A stretch of 64,000 bases of DNA. Source: Marinobacterium litorale DSM 23545. Its GTDB lineage: Bacteria > Pseudomonadota > Gammaproteobacteria > Pseudomonadales > Balneatricaceae. The notes beneath the pieces were generated by a model. The model worked only from the letters and a program-made list of their open reading frames with translations, was not told the origin of the DNA and did not search any database. Below, piece after piece: positions 40,474 to 49,911 of this stretch (position 1 is the stretch's first letter; every line of letters begins with the position of its first letter). The stretch lies in assembly GCF_000428985.1 (NCBI RefSeq), contig NZ_AUAZ01000002.1, forward strand, positions 1 to 64,000, written 5' to 3'. The translations under genes and the position numbers were made by a program.

Positions 40474-41652
40474 TTATACAGCCTGACCAGCCGCCACGCC
40501 TGAGGCCCAGGCCCACTGGAAATTATGCCCGCCCAGGTGGCCGGTTACATCCACGCATTCGCCGATAAAAAAGAGTCCGGGCTGTTTTTTGGCTTCCATG
40601 GTTTTGGAGGAAAGCTCATCGGTATCGATGCCTCCCAGGGTCACTTCGGCGGTCCGGTAGCCTTCCATGCCGCTGGGCTTGAGTTGCCAGTGGTGGAACT
40701 GCTCGGCGATCTGTGCGAGACGCTTGTTACTCAGCTCGGCCAGGGTGCCATCGAATTTCCAGTGATCGCACAGGGTCTGTACCACCCGTTTGCTCATTAC
40801 GCCGGAGAGTACCGTTTTGAGTTCCGCTTTGGGGCGCTGATCGCGCTGGGATTTGAGCCACTCTTCGAGATTCAGGTCAGGGAAGAGGTCTATTTCAATA
40901 CTGTCACCCGGGTTCCAGTAGGAGGAGATCTGGAGAATGGCGGGGCCGCTGAGCCCGCGATGGGTAAACAGCATCGACTCCTCAAAACGGGTGCCGTTAC
41001 AACTCACTGAAACCGGGTGCGCGATGCCGGAGAGCGGTTTGATGTACTCAAGGTCCGCCGGTTGCAGTGTAAAGGGGACCAGTGCCGCCCGCGTATCCAG
41101 CACTTTAAGGCCAAACTGGCGCGCCACATCGAATGCAAAAGCGGTGGCGCCGCCGTTGGGGATCGACAGCCCGCCGGTGGCAATCACCAGGGAGTCACAA
41201 CGCATCTCACCGCCGCTCGTCAGAAGGTGAAAGCCGTTTGCTTCAGCGGCGATCTTTTCAACCCGGGTTTCCGAGACCAGCTCAACGCCTGCCCACTCAC
41301 ACTCGGTCAGCAGAAGCTGCAGAATCTCCTTGCTCGATTCATTGCAGAACAGCTGGCCCAGGGTCTTTTCATGAAACTCGATACCGTGGCGCTCCACCAG
41401 CTCAATGAACTGGGTAGCGGGGTAGCGCTTTAGTGCGGATTTACAGAAGTGCGGATTCTCAGACAGGAAATTGGCAGGGCTGTTATGGATATTGGTAAAG
41501 TTACAGCGTCCACCACCGGACATCAGAATCTTACGGCCGATCTTGCGGGTATGCTCAATCACCAGCACCGATTTGCCCCGATAGCCGGCCGTCGCCGCGC
41601 ACATCAATCCCGATGCGCCGCCACCAATTACAATTACATCAAAATCCCGCAC
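40474..41652 (-). CDS. HI0933/YhiN-family FAD-dependent oxidoreductase
   Basis: A 392-residue flavoprotein. The FAD-binding motif VIGGGASGLMCA is at the N-terminus, then the family signature GRKILMSGGGRCNFTN, GATAFAFDVARQFG and the C-terminal GHLGGHNFQWAWASG. The reaction is unknown for most members. The start is GTG 41652 with no clear ribosome-binding site, so it may be slightly shifted. Confidence 0.88.
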   Translation of the reverse strand: MRDFDVIVIGGGASGLMCAATAGYRGKSVLVIEHTRKIGRKILMSGGGRCNFTNIHNSPANFLSENPHFCKSALKRYPATQFIELVERHGIEFHEKTLGQLFCNESSKEILQLLLTECEWAGVELVSETRVEKIAAEANGFHLLTSGGEMRCDSLVIATGGLSIPNGGATAFAFDVARQFGLKVLDTRAALVPFTLQPADLEYIKPLSGIAHPVSVSCNGTRFEESMLFTHRGLSGPAILQISSYWNPGDSIEIDLFPDLNLEEWLKSQRDQRPKAELKTVLSGVMSKRVVQTLCDHWKFDGTLAELSNKRLAQIAEQFHHWQLKPSGMEGYRTAEVTLGGIDTDELSSKTMEAKKQPGLFFIGECVDVTGHLGGHNFQWAWASGVAAGQAV

Positions 41653-41759
41653 AAAAACTGCCCCGGTTAGCGTTTCAAAACCGCCAGTTTATCATGATCA
41701 CCGGGCGCCCGAAGCGCTGTGTTGTTGCCAACTTTTACTTGGCCTGCCACTCTTGCGGT

Positions 41760-42863
41760 ATGGGCTATCAATTTGCAAGACCGGACAACCCGATCAACCT
41801 GACAGTAGGGCAGCCGGACCCCGCTTTATTACCTGTTGACCTGTTTCAGGGAATGGCGCTGGCGCGATCAGACCTGGCCTATGGTGAAGAGAAGGGCGAC
41901 AGCTTCTTCCGCTCCGTCCTGGCTGGCTGGTTAAGCGCTGAGTATGGACAGCAGGTGGACCCGGAGAATCTGCTGGTTACCACGGGCTCCACCAACGCTC
42001 TGGATCTGATCAGTGCCCGGCTCGCCAGACCCGGTGATGCGGTTCTGGTGGAAGATCCCTCCTATTTTGTCGCGTTAAAGCTGTTTTCCGAGCACGGCCT
42101 GCGCCCGATTTCAGTGCCGATGGATGAGCAGGGGCTCTCCGCAGGGGCACTGGCTCAGGCGATTGAGGAACACAAGCCCGCTTTTATCTACACGATACCG
42201 GCCTTTCACAATCCCACCGGCATTACCCAGACCGACGATCGGCGCCGAGAACTGGTGGCTCTGGCGAAAGCGCATCAGTGCCCGCTGGTGGCGGACGAGG
42301 TCTACCAGTCGCTCTATTTTGAGCAGGCGCCACCGCCGGTGCTGGCCTGCTATGACGAGCAGGCACCGGTCTTTTCCGTGGGCACTTTCTCCAAGATTCT
42401 GGCGCCGGGCCTGCGTCTGGGATGGATTCATAGCAACGCCCGCTGGCTTCCCAGACTTACCGAGTCACCACTGTTCAGAAGTGGCGGGGGGCTGTCACCC
42501 ATATCTTCCGCATTGGTGGCCCCGCTTATAGAGAGCGGGCGCTTCCAGCAGCAACTGGCGGAAACCCGGCGCAATCTGATTGAGCGCATGGAGACGCTCA
42601 GTGACGGGCTGGAGCGGGCGTTTGACCAACGATTGGCGTTCACGCGTCCCGCCGGCGGCTACTTTATCTGGGCAACGTTTACCGATGGCACCCGAACCGC
42701 CGACTTCCAGCAGGCCTGCCGGGCTCAGGGTGTTTCCTGTCTGCCCGGCGATGCCTGTTCGGCCACCGGCGCTTTTTCAGAGAGTCTGCGTGTGTGTTTC
42801 GCCTGGTACGATAAACCGGCGCTGTCTCAGGCCTGCGACCGGCTCGCGCTGGCATTTAGCTGA
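41760..42863 (+). CDS. PLP-dependent aminotransferase (class I/II, 2-aminoadipate aminotransferase-like)
   Basis: A 367-residue fold-type I PLP enzyme. NPTGITQ and VADEVYQSLYF are the cofactor-binding segments and the PLP lysine lies in GTFSKILAPGLRLGWI. The arrangement fits MocR-like/2-aminoadipate or aromatic aminotransferases, without the GntR helix-turn-helix. The chosen start, ATG 41760, gives GYQFARPDNPINLTVGQPD, the usual N-terminus. The frame is open to 41613 but would overlap the divergent flavoprotein gene. Confidence 0.85.
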   Translation: MGYQFARPDNPINLTVGQPDPALLPVDLFQGMALARSDLAYGEEKGDSFFRSVLAGWLSAEYGQQVDPENLLVTTGSTNALDLISARLARPGDAVLVEDPSYFVALKLFSEHGLRPISVPMDEQGLSAGALAQAIEEHKPAFIYTIPAFHNPTGITQTDDRRRELVALAKAHQCPLVADEVYQSLYFEQAPPPVLACYDEQAPVFSVGTFSKILAPGLRLGWIHSNARWLPRLTESPLFRSGGGLSPISSALVAPLIESGRFQQQLAETRRNLIERMETLSDGLERAFDQRLAFTRPAGGYFIWATFTDGTRTADFQQACRAQGVSCLPGDACSATGAFSESLRVCFAWYDKPALSQACDRLALAFS

Positions 42864-42921
42864 CGCGCGTTGATGGGTGTTAATATGGATCTTTTTGCGG
42901 GACTCTTTGCGGGAATCTGAG

Positions 42922-43257
42922 ATGACGGATATACGTTGCTATCATGCCCATGTCTATTACAGTGCGGATACGCTGGAGCAGGCTAAAGCGTTATGCGAAG
43001 GGGCGGTTGAACACTTTGGCATCCAGATGGGACGAATGCATCAGAAACCGGTGGGGCCGCATCCGGACTGGAGCTGTCAGTTGACGGTACCGACAGAACG
43101 GATAGGTGAGGTCCTGGGCTGGCTGACCCTCAATCGAGACGGGCTCATTGTCTTTATTCACCCGGATACCGGCAATGATCTTGTTGATCACCGGGACCGC
43201 CAGATCTGGCTCGGTGAGGACCGGCCACTTAAGCTGGATCAGTTCTACCGGGACTGA
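42922..43257 (+). CDS. DOPA 4,5-dioxygenase family protein
   Basis: A 111-residue protein with the family pattern YHAHVYY at the start, HQKPVGPHPDW in the middle and IHPDTGNDLVDHRDRQIWLG near the end. His residues in these segments are the likely metal ligands. Fungal and plant relatives open the ring of DOPA; bacterial members are mostly untested. The ATG at 42922 is preceded by GGGAATCTGAG. It is 40 bases upstream of the PhoD-like gene. Confidence 0.85.
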   Translation: MTDIRCYHAHVYYSADTLEQAKALCEGAVEHFGIQMGRMHQKPVGPHPDWSCQLTVPTERIGEVLGWLTLNRDGLIVFIHPDTGNDLVDHRDRQIWLGEDRPLKLDQFYRD

Positions 43258-43297
43258 GCGCTTTACCTCTGACTTCAGCCTGAGATAAGTTCGCTGC

Positions 43298-45220
43298 ATG
43301 AGTGAGACAGATAACTCTCTGCCGACGGTGCTGGTCGGCCCCATTCTGCGCCGGATAGAACCTGGATCCCTGACAATCTGGTTGCTGACCACGGCACCCT
43401 GCGAGCTGTCGCTGACGCTGCTTGGCGACGACGGTTGTCTGTTCGATAGAACCCTCGATGCACATGATCTGTGGACGCTGCAGCTGGGCGAGCGGCTGTG
43501 GCTGCGGCTGATTCATCTCGAACTGGATACGCCTTTACCCCGGGATCACTGGATCCGCTATGACCTCAGCTACGTGCAGGATGGGGAACCGGTTTCCATC
43601 GCCGAGTGGGGAACGGATCTGCTGTACCCGGGCGAGAATCTGCCCGGGTTTCAGATCAAAAGCTGGCTTGACGCGATTTTTCACGGATCCTGCCGTAAGC
43701 CTCATCACCCCGGTGGCGATGGCATGGCCAGAGCCGATGAATGGATCGAGGCGCACTTTGACCGACCGGAGCACTGGCCCGCGTTACTGATGCTCAGCGG
43801 CGATCAGCTCTATGCGGATGATGTGGCCGGCCCCATGCTGGTGGCCAGCCATGCGCTCTCCGACCGCCTCGGTCTGTGGGGCGAGCGCTTTGAAGGGGCG
43901 GACGTGGCCAACGAGGCCGAGCTGCGTGACAGCGGTGATTGCTATTACCGGCGCGAGGCGCTTTTACCCGATGACTCCACCAGTGAAACGGCGCGCAGCT
44001 CGGTCTTTGGCGGTGTACGCAAACCCATATTTACCTCCGATAATGCCCATAATCACCTGATCAGCTATGCCGAGATGGTAGCCAGTTATTGTCTGGCCTG
44101 GTCTCCCGAGAGCTGGAAAACCTTAGCCGTTGAGGCCCCGGCGGGGCTGACTGCCGAGCAGCGTGACCTGTATCACCGTGAGCGGGAGGTGATTGAGGCG
44201 TTTTGTGCAGCGCTGCCCCGGGTTCGCCGGGTGATGGCCCATCTGCCCACCTATATGATCTTTGATGATCACGATATCACCGATGACTGGAACCTGTCGG
44301 CGGCCTGGGAAGTCGCCGCATACGGGCATCCGTTCTCCCGTCGGATTATCGGGAACGCATTGATCGGTTACCTGTTATGCCAGGGGCTGGGTAATAACCC
44401 GAAACCGTTGCGCCGGGCGCTGGCGGAGCCGTTGGAGCGATGGCTGAAAACGCGCACGCTGGAAAACCATAAAGCACTGATTGACGAGCTGTTCCGTTAC
44501 GAGGGTTGGCATTATCGGGTGCCGATAGAGCCGGGCGTACTGGTCCTGGATACACGGACCCGGCGCTGGCGCGCCGAGCGCAATCTGGCCAGTCCTTCGG
44601 GCCTTATGGACTGGGAGGCGTTAACCGAGCTTCAACAGGAATTGCTCGACTGTAAAGCGGTGGTGCTGGTCTCGCCGGCGCCGGTGTTCGGCGTCAAGTT
44701 GATCGAGTCTGTCCAGAAGGTATTTACCTGGTTTGGGCAACCGTTGATGGTGGATGCGGAAAACTGGATGGCCCACCCCGGCGCCGCCAACGTGATGCTC
44801 AATATTTTCCGTCATACCCGGACACCGGAGCACTTTGTGATTCTCTCCGGTGATGTGCACTACTCGTTTGTTTACGATATCGAGATCCGCTTCCGCAAAG
44901 GTGGCCCGAAAATCTGGCAGATTACCAGCAGCGGCCTTAAAAACGAGTTCCCGGCCCGGCTGTTGAAGCTCTTTGATCGTCTTAATCGCTGGCTGTATGC
45001 GCCCTGGTCTCCACTCAACTGGTTTACCCGCCGCCGCTTGATGCGGGTTTCGCCCCGGCGCCCCGATAGTGCTTCGCCAGGCAGCCGTTTGGTTAATCGT
45101 TCAGGAATCGGGCTGGTGCGCTTTGACGAAGATGGTGAACCGCTGGAGGTATGGCAGCTGGGAGCGGATGGTTGCGATACCCATTTTGATCTCAGCGATG
45201 AAGAGGAACACTGGGGCTGA
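43298..45220 (+). CDS. PhoD-like alkaline phosphatase / phosphodiesterase
   Basis: A 640-residue metallo-phosphoesterase with PhoD-family metal motifs in order: HGSCRKPHH, LSGDQLYADD, FDDHDITDDWN and ILSGDVHYSFV. It has no signal peptide or Tat motif, unlike classical exported PhoD, so it may be cytosolic. It belongs to the group of long PhoD-like proteins of unknown substrate. The ATG at 43298 lacks a strong ribosome-binding site. The sensory fusion gene begins 91 bases downstream. Confidence 0.82.
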   Translation: MSETDNSLPTVLVGPILRRIEPGSLTIWLLTTAPCELSLTLLGDDGCLFDRTLDAHDLWTLQLGERLWLRLIHLELDTPLPRDHWIRYDLSYVQDGEPVSIAEWGTDLLYPGENLPGFQIKSWLDAIFHGSCRKPHHPGGDGMARADEWIEAHFDRPEHWPALLMLSGDQLYADDVAGPMLVASHALSDRLGLWGERFEGADVANEAELRDSGDCYYRREALLPDDSTSETARSSVFGGVRKPIFTSDNAHNHLISYAEMVASYCLAWSPESWKTLAVEAPAGLTAEQRDLYHREREVIEAFCAALPRVRRVMAHLPTYMIFDDHDITDDWNLSAAWEVAAYGHPFSRRIIGNALIGYLLCQGLGNNPKPLRRALAEPLERWLKTRTLENHKALIDELFRYEGWHYRVPIEPGVLVLDTRTRRWRAERNLASPSGLMDWEALTELQQELLDCKAVVLVSPAPVFGVKLIESVQKVFTWFGQPLMVDAENWMAHPGAANVMLNIFRHTRTPEHFVILSGDVHYSFVYDIEIRFRKGGPKIWQITSSGLKNEFPARLLKLFDRLNRWLYAPWSPLNWFTRRRLMRVSPRRPDSASPGSRLVNRSGIGLVRFDEDGEPLEVWQLGADGCDTHFDLSDEEEHWG

Positions 45221-45311
45221 TCTGGCTCAGAGGATAGCGCTTTACTGGGAACACTCACGTTGTCTGGGTGTATAGTTTCAGGTAGTGGGTGTTCAAAGGA
45301 GCCTAGAGCCC

Positions 45312-47405
45312 ATGCTGATACGTCGTCTCTTGTTTTTGCTTGTCGCGGGGTTGATGGCCCTGGCGCTGGTGATGCTGGTAGTGTGGCCTATGCCTGATGC
45401 TACGCTGCGGGGGCCTGAACCCGGTGAAGTGGCTGTGCGGTCAGCCGATGTACTGAAACTCGGGTATAACATGCCGGAGCGCAGTGCGATGCACGCGGCG
45501 GCCGTACGGCTGGCTAATGCGGTCAGGGAGGAGAGTCAGGGGCGCTTGCAGATCCAGTTGTTTCCCAATCAGCAGCTGGGAAATGATCATCAAATGCTGG
45601 AGATGGCCCGCCGGGGAGAGCTGGATCTGATTCTGACCCCCAGCGCAAAGCTCAGCGTCGCGGTCCCGGAAATGCAGTACCCCGATCTTCCTTTCTATTT
45701 TCCTGCTCAAGAGGACCTCTATCACCTGCTGGATGGCGAACCCGGGCGGTTGTTACTGAATCGTTTACGCCGCATTGGTCTTGTCGGAATTACTTTCTGG
45801 GGCAACGGCTTTAAGCACTTTACGGCCAATAAACCCCTGCTTAGCCCCGCTGACTTTGACGGCGAGCGCTTCCGGGTCATGAAGAGCCGGCTACTCCAGG
45901 AGCAGTTCGAGCTGCTGGGTGCCGAAGCGATTCCGATTGACTTCCATCAGGTGAAAGAGGCGTTGCGCGATGGGGTCGTTGAGGGGCAGGAAAATCCACT
46001 GGTGGCGATCCATTCCATGGGAATCCATGCGGTACAAACGGACCTGACCCTGTCCAGCCACGCTTACCTGGCTTACGTTTTATCGATCAACGAGTCACGC
46101 TATTCAAAGCTGCCCAGCGCCATGCAGACGTTACTGCTTGAGAAAGCACGTGAAATCACCGATTGGCAGCGGGCCGAAACCAGGCGCCTTGAGGAAACAT
46201 TTCTGTCTGAAATCCAGGCTTCCGGCACGCGCGTCCATCGGCTGACTGATGAGCAGCGGGCCGATTTCCGTCAGCGTCTGGTACCTTTAGCCAGCCGTTT
46301 CGAGTCCGTGATCGGCTCCGACCTGCTGGCATTGACCGATAGTTACCTCTATCAAAATTATCCTGACGAGAAACGCCGGTTGATCGGTGTCGATGTGGAT
46401 CTGGGGGCTGATACGGAGGGTATTGGGCGTGATATCAAGCGAGGCGTCGAATTGGCCTTGGCTCAGTATAATGCCCACCGCAGCGTAGACAGCTACCGAC
46501 TCGCTCCGTGGGTGATCAATAATCTGGGGCAGCCGGACCGGGCGGGGCGCAATCTACAGACATTGGCCGAGGACCCGGCGGTTCTGGCTGTTATCGCAGG
46601 CGGTGGCAGTGCGGCGCTGAAAGGGCAACTCCCCATCGTTGAGACTCTGGATTTTCCTGTTCTTTCGCCCTGGGCCGCCGAAAGCGAGCTGTTGGCAGGC
46701 GGTGAGTATGAACAGTTGTTCGGGCTAACGCAGGTCACGCCACTCGTGGCGCGCTCGCTGGCTGCCAAGCTCAACGCGGATAGTACCGGCGATCCGCATT
46801 TAATCATTGAGGCGGGTGCCTGGGGGCTGGATTTTGAGCAAGCCCTACGCGGGCAGTTGGCCAAGCAGGGGCGGTTGCTGGGTCAGGTTGTCAGAGTTGC
46901 GATGGGACAAACGCCGGCGACCATTCAGCAGCAAGTTTCGCAACTGTCGGGAAGCGGGGCCCTGGTGCTGGCCGTGCGAGGACGTGAGAGAAATGTCGCG
47001 ATTCAGGCGTTGGCAGCACGCTACCCCGGCCGGCAGGTGTATTCCATACGCGAGGGGAACATCGAGTCGCCACTGGATATTCAGTGTTTACATAGCTGGT
47101 CCGACAACAGTGCATTCCGATTATTAATGCAGCAGTACCGGGCCCGCTATGATGAGGAACCCCGTGTACCCTCGGCCGTTGCGCAGGGGTATGATGGGGC
47201 AGGATTGCTCATTAACGCGCTGTCCTCATTGGAACCGGGTTTTGACCGTGAGCAGATTACACGGGCAATGCTCCGGGCTTTGAGCTTTAATGGAGTAATA
47301 AAGAGATACAGGTCGCCTTTTAGCACCTCGCAGCGTCAGGCGCTAACAAGCGAAGATTACTACTGGTCTTCAAAACGTTGTGTCGTACCCGGTGATCAGG
47401 ATTGA
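45312..47405 (+). CDS. Membrane-anchored fusion of TRAP DctP-type and ABC type-I periplasmic-binding domains
   Basis: A 697-residue protein with two solute-binding modules. After an N-terminal membrane anchor (about 5-26), residues about 45-335 form a DctP-like TRAP binding domain (LKLGYNMPERSAMHAAAVRL, FPNQQLGNDHQMLEM, FRVMKSRLLQEQFELLGAEA, VEGQENPL). Residues about 355-690 form a type-I periplasmic-binding domain of the Leu/Ile/Val kind (DIKRGVELALAQYN, AVIAGGGSAALKGQLPIVE, VAQGYDGAGLLINAL). No TRAP or ABC membrane subunit is nearby. A GGDEF-EAL gene starts 21 bases later, so a sensory role is likely (inference). The ATG at 45312 has AGGAG 10 bases upstream. Confidence 0.8.
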   Translation: MLIRRLLFLLVAGLMALALVMLVVWPMPDATLRGPEPGEVAVRSADVLKLGYNMPERSAMHAAAVRLANAVREESQGRLQIQLFPNQQLGNDHQMLEMARRGELDLILTPSAKLSVAVPEMQYPDLPFYFPAQEDLYHLLDGEPGRLLLNRLRRIGLVGITFWGNGFKHFTANKPLLSPADFDGERFRVMKSRLLQEQFELLGAEAIPIDFHQVKEALRDGVVEGQENPLVAIHSMGIHAVQTDLTLSSHAYLAYVLSINESRYSKLPSAMQTLLLEKAREITDWQRAETRRLEETFLSEIQASGTRVHRLTDEQRADFRQRLVPLASRFESVIGSDLLALTDSYLYQNYPDEKRRLIGVDVDLGADTEGIGRDIKRGVELALAQYNAHRSVDSYRLAPWVINNLGQPDRAGRNLQTLAEDPAVLAVIAGGGSAALKGQLPIVETLDFPVLSPWAAESELLAGGEYEQLFGLTQVTPLVARSLAAKLNADSTGDPHLIIEAGAWGLDFEQALRGQLAKQGRLLGQVVRVAMGQTPATIQQQVSQLSGSGALVLAVRGRERNVAIQALAARYPGRQVYSIREGNIESPLDIQCLHSWSDNSAFRLLMQQYRARYDEEPRVPSAVAQGYDGAGLLINALSSLEPGFDREQITRAMLRALSFNGVIKRYRSPFSTSQRQALTSEDYYWSSKRCVVPGDQD

Positions 47406-47426
47406 TAACAAGGAACGGTGGGTACT

Positions 47427-49742
47427 GTGGAACATCAGACGCATAGCCTGAAGCGCCGCTTGATATTGAAAGTTGCGGGCTTCGTTGCTTTGGCGATGGC
47501 AGTTACCACGCTTGCAGTGGTGACGGTGATGCGCCAGGAGCTTAGTTATCAGGCACGCCAGTTGCTTGAGGAGTCGGCACGGTCCTCTGCCATCCAGCTC
47601 GAAAACCGGATCGCCTACTTGATTGAGGCGACAGGGCGTCTGGCTGACAACCCATTTATGATTAATGGGCTGATCGACGAGAACGCCAGACGGCGTGACC
47701 TGCCCAAATTGATCGATAACTTCGCCAAAGGGACCTCGCTCAATGCGGTGGCGTTGCTGGACTATGATGGCGAAGCGGTGTTTCAGGCCCAGCAGTGGCT
47801 TCCGCGATTTAATGAGTCCACCGAGCTGCGCGCGGCCCTTGCCATGGGCAATACGGCAATCTACACCGATGCGAGTAGCGCACAGCTATTCATCATTACA
47901 CCGATTACCTATTACCAGACGACTCAGGGCGCGTTGGTGGCGGGCTTTGATATGCAGACGCTGGTCAGTACGCATGCGGCACGGGACTCCAATGCTTACC
48001 TGAATATAGTCAGGGAGGGGGGTGAGCCTTTGCTGTCCTTCAACTACGACAGACAACTCAGTTATATCAACACTGAACTCCATCCCTTCGAAAGAACCCC
48101 GTTTCTGCAACAGCTGGATCTGTATATCGAATCGGGTATTCCTCAGGAACAGTTTGACGCGGTGATCGGTAACACGTTATCCCGGTTTATCGGCATCGGA
48201 CTGATTTTGACGCTGGCATCGGCGCTGCTGGCTGCGGCTATCGGTCAGGGGATCGCAAAACCTGTATTGGAACTGTACCGGCGGGTGCGGGCGATTCCGG
48301 TGCGTGAATGCAGTCCGTTGGGTACGGGTGATGAGCTTGAGTCCCTGGCCGTCGCTTTTGATCAACGCACGCGCGATCTGCAGCAGGCTCAGCAGGAGCT
48401 GGAATCGGAGCGAGATCGCTTCCGCTACGAAGCGACCCACGATGCGCTCACGGGTCTGCCCAATCGACTTAACTGTGAACGCCAGTTGATGGAGTCCGTT
48501 GCTCATCGTACGACTCAGCGTGAGCCGTTGGCGTTGATCTATATCGACCTGGACCGGTTCAAGCTGATTAATGACAGCCTGGGTCACCCGGTCGGAGACC
48601 AGGTTTTGAAGACAGTCTCTCAGCGTCTTCAACTGCAGCTGCAGAGTACCGGCGATCGCCTGTTTCGCCATGGCGGTGACGAATTTATGTTGCTCAGCTC
48701 GCTTAAAGAAGGCGAAGAAAAGGTACATCACCTGCTGGGCCAGATTGTCAAAGCGCTATCCAAGCCGGTGCGTATGGGCGAGCATGATCTGGATGTCAGT
48801 GCCAGCATTGGCGTGACTTTCTTCCCCACACACGGCGAAAAGACAGAAACCCTGATCAGAAATGCCGATACTGCCATGTATCGCGCAAAAAGCGCCGGTG
48901 GCGGCTGTTATCGTGTCTACGAGGCCGGTATGAGCGAGCAGGCTTATGACCGGCTGGAGGTCGAGACCGGATTGCGCCGGGCGATCGAGCGGCGTGAGCT
49001 GGTGGTTCACTACCAGCCCCAGGTTGATATGCTCAGCGGCGCGGTGATCGGTAGCGAGGCGCTGGTACGTTGGCAGCACCCGGGCAAAGGCATGATTCCG
49101 CCCGGCGCGTTTATTCCGATCGCCGAGGAAACCCGGCTGATTGTCGATATCGGTGATTACGTACTTCGAGAGGCCTGCCAGCAGCAAGCGCGCTGGTTCC
49201 GCCAGGGGTGGGATCCGGGGCGGGTGTCCGTTAACTTGGCTGGCGCTCAGATTCTCAATCCGGCGCTACCGGACCAGGTCAGGGCGATCCTCGATGAGAC
49301 CGGCTGTCAGCCCCACTGGCTCGAACTGGAGGTTACTGAAAGCTTCATCATGCACGACCCTGCCGCGGCGATACCGACGCTTAAACGGTTGAGAGAGCAG
49401 GGAATCAGCTTGGCGATTGATGATTTTGGGACAGGATATTCATCTCTGGCCTACCTGAAGCGGTTGCCGGTCACCCGTTTGAAGATCGATCAATCCTTCG
49501 TACGCAACGCTGTTATCGATCCGGAGGATGTTTCAATTATCGAAGTTATCACGGCGCTGGCCAATAAGCTTGAGCTGGATCTGATTGCCGAGGGGGTCGA
49601 GACCGAAAGTCAGAAGGCGTTGCTGATCGAGCTGGGTTGCCACAATGCGCAAGGGTACCTGTATGGACGACCGGGTGCACCTGAGTCACTTGAACCGTTG
49701 CTGAAAGCGCGTAGTGCCGCTGTGGGCTCTCACGACGGATAG
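47427..49742 (+). CDS. Membrane GGDEF-EAL protein (diguanylate cyclase / phosphodiesterase)
   Basis: A 771-residue protein. Two membrane segments (about 12-35 and 250-280) flank a periplasmic sensor domain of about 215 residues. A HAMP-like linker follows, then GGDEF and EAL domains. The GGDEF motif at 416-420 and the EAL motif at 544-546 are intact; the RxxD inhibitory site is absent (STGD). IDDFGTGYSSLAYLKRLP and IAEGVETE are also intact, so both activities are possible. It is in an apparent operon with the double binding-domain fusion, whose ligand state it may read. GTG 47427 is chosen for spacing after AAGGAA; GTG 47418 is too close to it. Confidence 0.88.
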   Translation: MEHQTHSLKRRLILKVAGFVALAMAVTTLAVVTVMRQELSYQARQLLEESARSSAIQLENRIAYLIEATGRLADNPFMINGLIDENARRRDLPKLIDNFAKGTSLNAVALLDYDGEAVFQAQQWLPRFNESTELRAALAMGNTAIYTDASSAQLFIITPITYYQTTQGALVAGFDMQTLVSTHAARDSNAYLNIVREGGEPLLSFNYDRQLSYINTELHPFERTPFLQQLDLYIESGIPQEQFDAVIGNTLSRFIGIGLILTLASALLAAAIGQGIAKPVLELYRRVRAIPVRECSPLGTGDELESLAVAFDQRTRDLQQAQQELESERDRFRYEATHDALTGLPNRLNCERQLMESVAHRTTQREPLALIYIDLDRFKLINDSLGHPVGDQVLKTVSQRLQLQLQSTGDRLFRHGGDEFMLLSSLKEGEEKVHHLLGQIVKALSKPVRMGEHDLDVSASIGVTFFPTHGEKTETLIRNADTAMYRAKSAGGGCYRVYEAGMSEQAYDRLEVETGLRRAIERRELVVHYQPQVDMLSGAVIGSEALVRWQHPGKGMIPPGAFIPIAEETRLIVDIGDYVLREACQQQARWFRQGWDPGRVSVNLAGAQILNPALPDQVRAILDETGCQPHWLELEVTESFIMHDPAAAIPTLKRLREQGISLAIDDFGTGYSSLAYLKRLPVTRLKIDQSFVRNAVIDPEDVSIIEVITALANKLELDLIAEGVETESQKALLIELGCHNAQGYLYGRPGAPESLEPLLKARSAAVGSHDG

Positions 49743-49743
49743 T

Positions 49744-49911
49744 ATGCGTACAGCCTTCATCAAGCGAAATCCTCTGCCCGGGCACGACCCGCTTAAGTGC
49801 CAGATCTACAACTGTTATCATTACCTGAACCACTACAACCTCTTTGGCAGCAGTTATCTGGATGGCTGCGAACAGGGACTGCGCGCTATTCATGAAGCTG
49901 TATATCGCTGA
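49744..49911 (+). CDS. Small conserved-looking Cys/Tyr-rich ORF, 55 residues, overlapping topB
   Basis: A 55-residue ORF starting one base after the GGDEF-EAL stop and overlapping the topB start by 20 bases. It reads like a real protein: basic N-terminus, then KCQIYNCYHYLNHYNLFG and YLDGCEQGLRAIHE, with three Cys, many Tyr, His and Asn. It has no signal peptide or membrane segment. The tight packing between two genes argues for translational coupling. I do not recognise a function; a metal- or nucleic-acid-binding role is only a guess. Confidence 0.55.
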   Translation: MRTAFIKRNPLPGHDPLKCQIYNCYHYLNHYNLFGSSYLDGCEQGLRAIHEAVYR

